Shown here: in pieces, positions 55,070 to 64,000 of the stretch
Layout of the letters: every line of letters begins with the position of its first letter
Position numbering within the stretch: position 1 is the stretch's first letter
Source of the DNA: Margaritifera margaritifera
Taxonomy: Eukaryota > Mollusca > Bivalvia > Unionida > Margaritiferidae
Assembly: GCA_029931535.1 (NCBI GenBank)
Contig: JAQPZY010001625.1
Coordinates: 2,357,001-2,421,000 of the forward strand
Length of the DNA: 64,000 nt
Reading direction: 5' to 3'
Translations under genes and position numbers: made by a program
Notes under the pieces: model-generated
Databases searched by the model: none
What the model saw: only the letters and a program-made list of their open reading frames with translations
What the model was told of the DNA's origin: nothing

Positions 55070-55389
55070 GCGTGTTAGAAAGTATGTATGGAACGTTGGA
55101 TAATAATCAAAACTGGGTGCTGGATACTGATAAAAGAGTGATATGTTGGATAATAATAATCAAAAAGTGGTGTAATGGACAGTATATCAAAAAGTATGTG
55201 TTGGATAGGATACCAAAAAGTGTGTGTTGGATAGTAATTAAAGAGTATGTGTTGGATAGTACTCAAAAAGTATGCGTTGGATAGTAATTAAAAACTATGT
55301 GCTGGATAGTATATAAAAAAGTGTGTGTTAGGTAATAATCAAAGAGTGTGTGGTGGATAGTACTCAAAAAGTATGTGTTAGATAATACA

Positions 55390-55420
<31 letters not shown>

Positions 55421-55440
55421 ATGTGTGTGTGTGTGTTGGA
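55070..55440. repeat. About 30-bp minisatellite plus (GT)n
   Basis: A dozen diverged units of AAGTATGTGTTGGATAGTAA(T)(C/T)AAA type, ending in a GT run at 55389-55434. Confidence 0.92.
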
Positions 55441-55539
55441 TAGTTCCTACAAATTCTTACATTGTATTTCCCGTACGTACCAATACATTGTTCAACATGG
55501 AAATGGCCCATAACAGTCCCCAAGTTAACATTACATTTC

Positions 55540-55640
55540 CTATGACCTCATAAAGTCTCCGGCATGTTAGACCTACGGACATTTTTAATATAGAATTTCC
55601 TGTATGTCCCCATATCGTCTCCTTATTTTATACCTATGGA
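55540..55640. repeat. 60-bp unit flanking the LINE, left side
   Basis: ACCTACGGACATTTTTAATA then TTTCCTGTATGTCCCCATATCG, ending ACCTATGGACATT. The same unit continues on the other side of the LINE at 60258-60325. Confidence 0.8.
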
Positions 55641-56498
55641 CATTGGGTGGGGGTGGGGGGACTGCGCATGAGCGAAAGGCATGGAAGGAAGTCATTGCAC
55701 GCAAAGAAATTTTAAGAAATTGTATGTTTATTATGTTGCGTACAAATGTGAAATTTGCCTAGCTTATATTTAAGTGTGCATAGTAACGTAAAATGTGTTC
55801 TTTATGACATTTAGACACTGTATTCTGGACAGTTGAGTGAAAACATAAACACACTGCATGTCCGTACTATTAAGAACATACTGTTCGACAATAAGTAAAG
55901 CTCTTTGGCAGTGAAGACCGCAGAGATGATCATGGGTGTCAGTCTAGATCAGTATAGAGCGTCGTTTGGTGTGTTTGCGTTTACCCGTTCTGTGTTGTTA
56001 TATCGAAGGGTACAGTGATATAGGACTGGAAAGGTGAGTAAGATGCTTGCGCATACTATGAGTGGACGAATTGTTGTGTTAAGTATTCCTCTTATGTCAC
56101 TTGTCATGGCAGGAATCGAACAAAATCCAGGCCCGGGAAAATTGCACCGAAAACACGACAAATGAGGTTGTCTGTGGAATCTGACCTGAACCCAGTCGAT
56201 CTTATGATGACGACTATGAAATTAAGAAAATTCTTATATGATTTGAACATGGATGGTACCATAGGAAGGCTGAGATTCGACAAAGTCTATGTTAAGGACA
56301 AAGTGTACATATAAGATATTTCCCAACAGCGTGTTGTGGAATGTACCAAAGATTAGGGGCATGGCCGGCCCAGAATTGACAGTGGTCATCAGAAATCCAT
56401 AAACAGCCATACAACTAGTTTTCAGTCCAATAATGTTGACTATAGGAATTCGTATAATTTCATAAATATAAGTAACAAATTTAATCAAGCATACTCAG

Positions 56499-57122
56499 AT
56501 GATACAAAATCCCAAAATAACTTCAGAATATAATTTTCTAAATGGTAGAGTAGATGGTGATGAACAGGGAGATTTCACATGTCTTGCAAATGGGGGAAGC
56601 AGCCTAGTAGATTATATAATACTATTGTCAGTTTTATTTAAACGTGTTGAACGAGTAACTGTTCAAACGAGAACTGAATCGGATCATTTACCGATCATAG
56701 TTTTAATCAAAATATTCTATGAAAATAATACTGCTCTGGATGATATAAATTTAGGTACAAAACCTTATTATCGCTTTAAGTGGAATGAGAATGCAAATAA
56801 TTTGTATGTGACTAATTTAGGATTGCTACTCATTGAGTCGTTTTTTAATGATTATTTAAACACTGTCACAAAGGATATAGAATATGCTTTTGACATGCTC
56901 CTAAAAATATTATATAATGTAGCAGATAGTTTTAAAGTAGATTGTAGAAAATCAAATATTCCTAAAGCATCCTGGTACGATTTGGAATGCATGGATTTGA
57001 AAAAGAGGAAATACACTCTCTTAAACCAGTTTAGGAAAACAGGTATACAGGAATTTTATAAAACGTTTCTGGGACTCAGAAATAAATATAGAGAAGTCTG
57101 CAGAAATAAACAGAAACGTTAG
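56499..57122 (+). pseudogene. LINE endonuclease C-terminus and linker
   Basis: Contains NGRVDGDEQGDFTC, GSSLVDYIILLSVLF and RTESDHLPIIVLI, the terminal block of the apurinic-type endonuclease with its catalytic Asp-His pair (SDH). A Trp-containing linker (YYRFKWNENANNLY) and a helical basic region (SWYDLECMDLKKRKY) follow. The N-terminal part carrying the metal-binding Asn and Glu is absent. Confidence 0.85.
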
Positions 57123-57466
57123 ATAAAAGCTCTGTATAACAAATTAGAGAATTCATGTGATGAGGCAAAATATTTTTGGGATCTTTTGTAGATTCGATAC
57201 ATAAGAGTACATCACTTGAAATGCAAACAAAAAGGTATCAAATCTGGAATAGTTCGAGTATTTTAAAAGCGTACTGAATCCATCTAAAGGCGAATTAGAC
57301 CCAAATTTTGTAGTATTTATTAGAAATATTATGGAAAATCATGACAACAATATATGTGATATATGCAATGACGATGACAAAAATCAGATTCTCAACTCAG
57401 AAATATCTGAGAATGAAGTATTGAAAGCATTATATTTGCTTAAAAGTAGCAAATCACCTGGTTAAC

Positions 57467-58344
57467 CAATCAATTTTCCCTAACAAATCTCAGTGGAAAC
57501 AATTGGTCAACATGACTTTACTTGAAAAGGAAGAGACTGCCTGGCGCGACAGAATCTATAGACATCATGATATTTCTAGATTTCGACACTTACAAACACA
57601 AATCCGCCCTTCCACTCTGTACTGCATTGTGAAGAATAATTATGAACGCAAATTAACCAGGTTTATAGCATCCCTGTGGGTATTAAAACTAGGCCATGAC
57701 GTTACTCACTGTCAAAAATGTGGTCAACAGTATACCGACCTCCTTCAGCCTGTGGTCACATCATGTATATTAACAAGACAAATTGTCAACGACTTTCACT
57801 GGTACGTGTTTGACAAGTTTGGACTTGAACTACACATAGAACTTACCCAAAGGAACGACGAGTCACAGTTACTAAAACTCTTAAGAATTGACATTGAAAG
57901 TAGACTAGACAAAACACAATTTCACCATTTTCAGATCTCTTCATTCCAATTTCTCGTCCTTGTATCACGAGTGTACTTCATAGCCCGAAGACCAATAATT
58001 TGTCAAAAGCAATAATTCCCAAATAAGCTCCTACCAAAACTCTCTACCTATCTGACCTTACTTTAAAAGCAAAGGCATTATCATTAATAGATCAGTACTG
58101 TAATAATAACTCTTTTTTTATAGATTTATGTGCCATTTTGTATGTTTGCATGTATTTTCTAGCTATTGATATTCTATTTGTTCCTTCCTCATCTATATTA
58201 GTGTAATATGTATCACTGACTTTCTGGAATGTTTTCCGAAATCTTCAATGTAAATTGTTAAATTTGTCTCTATCTGTTCTATTTTCTATATTTGTAAATG
58301 AACTCTCCTTAAGGAGCAAATAAAGATTGATTGATTGATTCATT
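57467..58344 (+). mobile_element. 3' end of a second LINE, inserted in the first
   Basis: It breaks the host LINE just after the SKSPG motif. The ORF at 57503-58015 is a LINE C-terminal domain: WRDRIYRHHDISRFR, SLWVLKLGHDVTHCQKCGQQ, TSCILTRQIV, with Cys residues in a C-x2-C...C pattern. A UTR and the tail AAATAAAGATTGATTGATTG then ATTCATTCATTG follow. The tandem ATTG tail and 5' truncation are typical of target-primed insertion. About 45 codons of host RT are also missing at the junction. Confidence 0.82.
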
Positions 58345-58468
58345 CATTGATGGAGAAAGTGTTTAATTATACCACTTTTTAAGAAAGGTAACCCCTGTTA
58401 GGAGGAATAACTTTACTAGATACTTGGAGCAAATTATTTACTACAATTTTAAATGAAAGACTTAATAC

Positions 58469-59323
58469 TTGGGCCACCAACTATATGATAAAATAACTGA
58501 AGAACAGGCGGGATTCCGGGCTGGCTATTCGACAGTAGATAATATTTTTATATTGCAATCTATGGTACAGAAATATCTTTCGAAAAAAAGAGGAAGTTTC
58601 TATCGCTCATATGCCGATTTTAAAAAGGCATTTGATTCAGTGGACAGAGAGAGGCTGTGGTATGCATTAATACAATATGGTGTGCATGGTAGAATGCTGA
58701 CTATTTTAAAAAATACATTTTCAGGTATTAAATCAGCTGTTAAGACTTCTCAAGATCAACTAAGTGAATATTTTGAATGTAAGCTTGGAGTGAGACAAGG
58801 TTATATATTAAGTTCTCTCCTTTTCTCCTTGTTTTTAAATGATTTATTACCAAAAATGAATGAAAATGATGGAACTGGAATCTTTGTTGCCAATGAATTA
58901 CAAAATATGATTCTATTACTTTATGCTGATGCCTTGTGTATTTTTGCTGATACTGATTTAGAATTAAAAAGAAAGATGGAAACACTGAAGCTCTTTTGTG
59001 TAAAATGGGGTCTTACTGTGAACAAAACAGATATCATTGTTTTTAGAAACATCGGTAGACTTAAGAAGTCTGAAAAGTGGACTTATCGTAATGAGAATAT
59101 CAACATTTTAACCTATTACAACTCTTTGGGAGTAATGTTTTCTAGCAGAATTAAGCGTCCAAAAGTAATCGAAAGACTTGTTATACAAGCTAATACAGCT
59201 TTAATTCCAGTCAAGAAATTAATAAGAAAACTCAGATATCCATCACCGAACATTGTGTTCAAATTAAGCCCATTCTCCTCTATTCATCAGCGATTTGGGG
59301 ATACAAGAATAGAAAATCTGTAG
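58469..59323 (+). pseudogene. LINE reverse transcriptase core
   Basis: 284 codons. Recognisable RT blocks: EEQAGFRAGYSTVDNIF (12-28), YADFKKAFDSVDRERLW (48-64, first catalytic Asp at 50), GVRQGYILSSLLFSLFLNDL (107-126), YADA (152-155), WGLTVNKTDIIVF and YNSLGVMFSS. The catalytic YADD is YADA: the second Asp codon is GCC at 58931-58933. The block usually GCILSP is GYILSS. A frameshift at 58469 separates it from the upstream KLFTTILNERLN-type region (58425-58465). Enzymatically dead as it stands. Confidence 0.92.
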
Positions 59324-60255
59324 AGAAATTCCATCAGCAGTTCTGTAATTGTATTTGTCTCTGGGAAGACAATCTTTAAACATGGGAGCTCTTGGTGAAT
59401 GTGGACGCTATAATATGTATATTGACTATAATATTAGATGTATAAAATATTGGTGTAAATTGTTGCATATGTCTAACTATAGATATTCCAGAAAATGCTA
59501 CATGATGTTGAAGGCTCTGGATGACAGCGAAAGAATAACTTAGGCAACTTATATTAGACAGCTAGTTTGTAAATATGGGTTTGGTTTTGTGTGGATATCA
59601 CAGGATATTGGCGATGTTGATTTATTTATTGTGCAATTAGACAACGGTTAATGGATTGTAACTTGCAAGAATGTCACGAAGAAGTAGATGGATCAACTTC
59701 TTTAAAGAATTATTGGAATTATAAAAAATCTTATAGAATGTGAAAAATACTTATATATAGTTGAGAATAAGGAAATAAGACGGTTATACACTCTCTTTAG
59801 ATTAGGAGAACTTCATATTCATATAGTTACTGGTAGACAAAAAAATGTCGTTAGGGCATGTAGATTATGTTATTTATGTGACAGCTGGGAAATTGAAGAT
59901 GAATACCATTATTTTTTTAAATGCCCAAAATACACAGAATTTAGATTTAAGTTTCTTCCAAAGTACTAGTATGAATACCCATCTTATGAAACATTTTGCA
60001 GTTTACTTTGTAATAAATCTGATGAGGTAATCAGATAAACAGCAGTTTATATATTTTGCCTTCTAGCTAAGGACAAATACTTTACAAATTGTGTACTTAT
60101 GCATATTCTGTAATATCTATGTGATTATATGAATTACCACCATACTGTAGACTTAGAAAATACCAATGTGTGTCCACAACAATTATATATTTTCTTCGTT
60201 GCATAATTTTGTACTTGGGCCAACGACCTTATACAAAAACAATAAAGTTCGTCTT

Positions 60256-60425
60256 CTGCACCTATGGATATTTTTAACATGGGATTTCCTGTATGTCAAC
60301 ATATCGTCGCCACATGTAAACCTATGGCCGCCTGTATAATTATAATCTGTCACCCAACTGGCTCATATTACTACTTGCACAAAATGCATGCACATCATCA
60401 TCAACTGTATGTATGTCTGTCTCGA
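60256..60425. repeat. 60-bp unit flanking the LINE, right side
   Basis: ACCTATGGATATTTTTAACA, TTTCCTGTATGTCAACATAT, then ACCTATGGCCGCC. It continues the pattern seen at 55540-55640. Confidence 0.75.
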
Positions 60426-60620
60426 AGAGCCGCGGTGGCTCAGTGGTTAGCGTGCAGGACTCACGACCAAAAGGGTGCGGATTCGAATCCTACCATCGGA
60501 CTAGACTGGGTCAGCTACTGTGGTGTGTCCTTGAGGAAGGCACTTTACTCCAATTGCATCGGTACTAAATAACCTACTTGTGTAACTGTGTCGTAAAGCA
60601 CCAAACCAAACCAAACCAAT
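60426..60620 (+). mobile_element. tRNA-derived SINE, second subfamily
   Basis: A-box-like GTGGCTCAGTGGTTAGCGTG, B-box-like GGATTCGAATCC, core GTGTGTCCTTGAGGAAGGCA then CTTTACTCC, and a tail of ACCAA repeats. It differs from the 1091 and 34385 copies in the tRNA head and tail but shares the core. Confidence 0.88.
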
Positions 60621-61190
60621 ATGTCTGTCTGTCTCCTCCAAAGTTTTTCGGCAATTCTTCAATTTTGTTTAAAAATACTTTTAGAACTTGACTTTTAATT
60701 GGCACCATAGCACGTCGTCAAGAGCAAGTTTCTTAGACAGTTTGGTTATATAACATGTACAATTTAAAATCTGTATAACTCCTACCTTTTTCTTTCAATG
60801 TTCAAGAATTTTAACAACTTGCTTAAACGGATTCTATCAAAGACTGATTCTTTTAAAGAAAAAAAAAAAACAAAAAAAAAAAAAAACAAAAAAAAAACAC
60901 TGATTTTAAATAACAATTTAAATAGTTGGTGGTGTATTCTTCTAATATATGTGAGGTCATTTAGTCTGGTAGTTGACTATAAGCAAGTCGGTCTGTCACT
61001 CCGACTCAATCGGTTAGTCAGTTTGTCTTTCTTTTCACTTAATTACTTTTGGTTAGATAAATACGTATGATTAGTGAGATAGCAATTTAGCATTTTGAGG
61101 CGAAAAGAAATTCAGAAGGGATAAAATTGTAAACAGAATGTATAAATATAATGAAATTTGTAGTGGTGAAACAAACCCGACTGCCGACTG
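60621..61190. other. No gene seen; A-rich run
   Basis: A-rich stretch at 60857-60898; nothing else recognised. Confidence 0.45.
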
Positions 61191-61192
61191 GC

Positions 61193-61685
61193 AAAATAAA
61201 TAAATAAATAAATAGTTTGGAGAAACCACTGCCCCCCCCCACCCCCTCATGCCACGCGGAACTAGGGTGGAAGGTGGGTATGTAGTACGGTTGGTCGGTC
61301 AAAAGGTTGGTCAGCTTTCTAAATAATGACCATTAAGTTTGATTTTTATGTGACATGATATCCATAGTCTTATATACCGTTACTAAAACAAAGAGAAACT
61401 TATTAGAATATAAATAGTACACATCCAAGTAGATATCAGCTAAGAATTAATAAACATACACACTCATACAGACGGACGGAATAAAAATTAACCTTTTACA
61501 AGAAGGAGAATCTTATGTTGTCAAAGGAGGTAACAGCCTTTTTCCGGCCCAAAATATCACTCTACAAATTAGCATAACACTTGAAAACTGATATCAAAAT
61601 TACGATTCAGATATCATACAGCGCCTCTCCCATGTTAGAGGTTTTGAAAGCTGTTAAAAGTAAATTGAGAAAATAATGAGATTCA

Positions 61686-61751
<66 letters not shown>

Positions 61752-61758
61752 GTGTGTG

Positions 61759-61789
<31 letters not shown>

Positions 61790-61790
61790 C
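61193..61790. repeat. Microsatellites (TAAA)n, (TA)n and (GA)n
   Basis: AAATAAATAAATAAATA near 61194-61215; about 30 TA units at 61690-61748; about 13 GA units at 61763-61788. Low-complexity ORFs on the minus strand here are artefacts. Confidence 0.95.
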
Positions 61791-63305
61791 AAAGACAGAG
61801 AGACAGACAGACATGGTGACACATTTTTCTTTTAACAAGGAACATAGTATAGTAAAAGTATGGATCTATACACGTCACTGCTTTTAGTATGCTATATTTC
61901 TTGTAATTTTCCCCATTAGATCTTAAGCTGTTCACAAGTCAATGGAAACTTTGTAGTAACCGATCTCATGATTATGTAAGAACTAATTTGACACATATTA
62001 ATATGAGTGTTTAAATGTGCGCATTACGAATGTTGTTGCTTCTTGTTGATCTTAAATTTGAAATTGTGTATCTCTAAATTTTATATAAAAGAAATTATAA
62101 TAATATATGATTATTTCGACATATTTCCTAACTGTTCCTAACCGTTCTGTTCCTTCGAAAGTGTGAATACAAATCAATCGAAATTAATTGATATATGATA
62201 TGTTGTTATAGTGCCATCTCCCTGCATGTTAAACCAGAGACAATTATAACACGTGTTATATATGTCTCTAGTTAAACCTACGTAACAAATTAATCTAATA
62301 AAATCTTTTGTTACAATTGACTGGTTAGCATTGTCGCCTGTTATCTTCATTCTTATTAGTCGATTCACGACGCAAAATTATCGTCTGCAAGTAGGATTTT
62401 AGGATCCCAGCATCAACAAACATCAGCAGCTACGGTATCGATTTTTGGCCAAGCTGAGAAATGGCACGTCGACGAGCACCTGCATAACTACGTCATCTAT
62501 AGTTGACTGTATTAAACGTTTGACATAGAGCACAAAAAGCCAGATGTTAACGTGGTAATGTACTGCCATGTGATAGCGCTTTACCAATATTGTAGACTAT
62601 CTTCGATTAACGGTAAGTCGCATTATCAGAAGTGTGTATTACACGACATGTTGTTTGTTTATGTACGTTTATGAGCGAGTAACCAAGCTAAAGGCGATAT
62701 TGACGACACTGCTCTCTATCACTCAGTATTTTCATTCTTCTGAATAGTCCATTCAAATAACTATCATTCCACTGAGAATCATATTGATAGACATTTGTTC
62801 GCTTTTATATTTCAGTGTAGGGGCACAGGTCGTGTGCACCCCCCCCCCCCCACCGCAGTATTACATGATTGTACGACAGTAGTTGACATAATTGTCAGGT
62901 TAATTTTATGTCATAGCCATATACGGCGATGTAATGAGGATTTAAAGGTCAAGTTCAGTGTAAATAAAACCTATACAATATTATCACCTTGAGCTGTAAG
63001 TATTTTATTTTTCATGATATGGAGTCATTCATTAAACAAAAGAGGCAATAGAGCATGTTTGTTTCACACTGTTCTTTACACAAGGCTGTATCGGGAGTTT
63101 ACGTTTAATTCTGGCACGCCGTATGTGTAACATTATTGGTGCCAGGAAAGCAGTCTTTTACCATATTCAGTTATTGCTGTAACGGGGTTCAGCATCTTCC
63201 TGTTTGTAGCCCTGAACTGTTCCAGTTGACAGATAAGAAATAGACACGAAGGTATACGCAGCTGAAGAGAAATACTATGTTTAACCATGCAACTTTGTGA
63301 TGACA
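61791..63305. other. No gene supported
   Basis: A poly-C run at about 62840-62850 and an acceptor-like TTATATTTCAG near 62815 were noted, but no convincing exon. Confidence 0.4.
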
Positions 63306-63349
63306 ATTATACTTGATAACTTTTAAAAAATGATATTTTATGCTTTCAC

Positions 63350-63640
63350 TTATATAGTTTGACTAAGTTGAGATAAGTGATTTTTCAATAAAGTGACTAT
63401 AAATTACACCAGAATGTTAATCTTCATATAAAGCATAGTAATTGTTATTTTAGTCACTTTAGAAAATGAAAGAATCAATGAATTTTTCAAGCAGCATTTT
63501 GTGGTCTTCTAAAAGTACTAGACTACCTCATAAAAAATGTATCATTTTTTAAATATAGTTTAACTAAAGTAAGTGATTTTTCATTAAAGTGATTATAAAT
63601 TGCACCGGAATATTAACCTTCGTATAGACTAGTGTTATGA
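63350..63640. repeat. Direct duplication with 200-bp spacing
   Basis: ATATAGTTT(G/A)ACTAA ... AAGTGATTTTTCA(A/T)TAAAGTGA ... ATAAATT(A/G)CACC(A/G)GAAT occurs near 63352 and again near 63553. Confidence 0.8.
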
Positions 63641-63827
63641 CTCTAGGTCGTAAAATAATGTAAGAGAAAGAAAGTGAAACCAACAATGTAAGTAAAATCA
63701 ACGAGCAATTTAATTCTAGACAGTTAATATGAAATTTAAAAAAGACACTTACAATAACATGAATTAAAGTCGAAATAATCCAATAATCCTAATTGTCCTA
63801 CTCACAAGTCCGAAACATAGAACGTGC

Positions 63828-63935
63828 CAAATGAATTCCAGTGGCCTTGAATGTCCTAATGTGCTAGTAGTCTTTAATGTTCTGATGTGTCAGTAGTCAT
63901 GAATGTCCTGATATGCCTTAATGATATAATCCAGA
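63828..63935. repeat. 26-bp units, about three copies
   Basis: (G/T)AATGT(C/T)CT(A/G)ATGTG(C/T)(C/T)AGTAGTC repeats three times with variation. Confidence 0.75.
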
Positions 63936-64000
63936 ATATCTTTCAATGAATTAACATAAATCCCAAAGTCAAGTATTAATTCAAAATGAGAATGAGCACA

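Larger units (their letters stand above)
55641..60255 (+). mobile_element. Decayed APE-type non-LTR retrotransposon (LINE) with N-terminal 2A motif
   Basis: In order: a GC-rich 5' end (55641-55930); a leader frame starting MGVSLDQYRASFGVF (55932) that hits a stop at 56016 and then continues in frame through a hydrophobic stretch to GIEQNPGP (56112-56135), the 2A ribosome-skipping motif; an endonuclease C-terminal part with LNGRVDGDEQGDFTC and ESDHLPI (56530-56700), the first two-thirds of the domain being deleted; a linker with SEISENEVLKALYLLKSSKS (to 57464); reverse transcriptase (58469-59240); a Cys-containing C-terminal remnant (to about 59960) with many stops; and a 3' UTR ending CAATAAAGTTCG near 60250. 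A second LINE fragment splits it (57467-58344). The clade is uncertain, CR1/jockey-like by RT motifs. It is defective in several places. Confidence 0.88.

Noticed and set aside
56234..56488. Minus-strand ORF within the LINE
   Set aside because: Antisense to the eroded endonuclease region; no protein signature.
60430..60500. Functional tRNA gene
   Set aside because: tRNA-like head is joined to the SINE core and an ACCAA tail.
61607..61935. Minus-strand ORFs rich in SL and IY
   Set aside because: Translation of (TA)n and (GA)n microsatellites.

Overview
The window looks like intron-rich, repeat-laden, AT-rich nuclear DNA from an invertebrate, most likely a bivalve or other mollusc. That placement is inference from texture: tRNA-derived SINEs with a conserved core, non-LTR elements with a 2A peptide, many hAT-type remnants, and long arrays of 27-69 bp tandem units. 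There are no bacterial operons, rRNA genes or CRISPR arrays. One host gene can be assembled with confidence and one more host exon is probable; nearly everything else is mobile-element debris and tandem repeats.

Layout. 0-9.1 kb: a SINE, the first of three short hAT MITEs with perfect 8-bp target duplications, a probable minus-strand exon (3703-4077) whose splice donor has been tandemly duplicated, and a decayed hAT transposase (about 6984-9106) split by the second MITE. 9.4-14.6 kb: three elements with terminal inverted repeats (9475-9935, 11907-13528, 13823-14619) and a tandem array built around a palindrome (10711-11250). 17.5-37.1 kb: a plus-strand gene in four exons (17570-17677, 25281-25363, 32329-32375, 35731-36753) whose phases fit exactly. 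They give a predicted 412-residue acidic, Ser-rich protein with a PLDLSSKR (CtBP-binding type) motif. Its introns hold minisatellites, double-hairpin MITEs, a hAT remnant that seems to have seeded a 69-bp array, and a Tc1-like fossil hit by a SINE. 37-51 kb: degenerate mosaic repeats, then a kb-scale diverged tandem region (44.6-50.2 kb), then an element with about 200-bp inverted ends (50381-51423). 52.7-54.9 kb: a hAT zinc-finger remnant and an island of short intronless ORFs joined by ATGA stop/start overlaps. 55.6-60.25 kb: a decayed LINE with an N-terminal 2A motif, interrupted by the 3' end of a second LINE. 60.4-64 kb: a SINE, microsatellites and small duplications.

The most unusual item is the overlapping ORF island at 53.2-54.84 kb: compact, intronless, richer in CpG and CGN arginine codons than its surroundings, and carrying a few inactivating breaks. 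It is best read as a relic of a virus-like or complex mobile element that I cannot name. Also notable are the minisatellite derived from a transposon end, the element with subterminal inverted satellite arrays, and insertions that can be dated and checked against empty sites inside neighbouring repeat copies.
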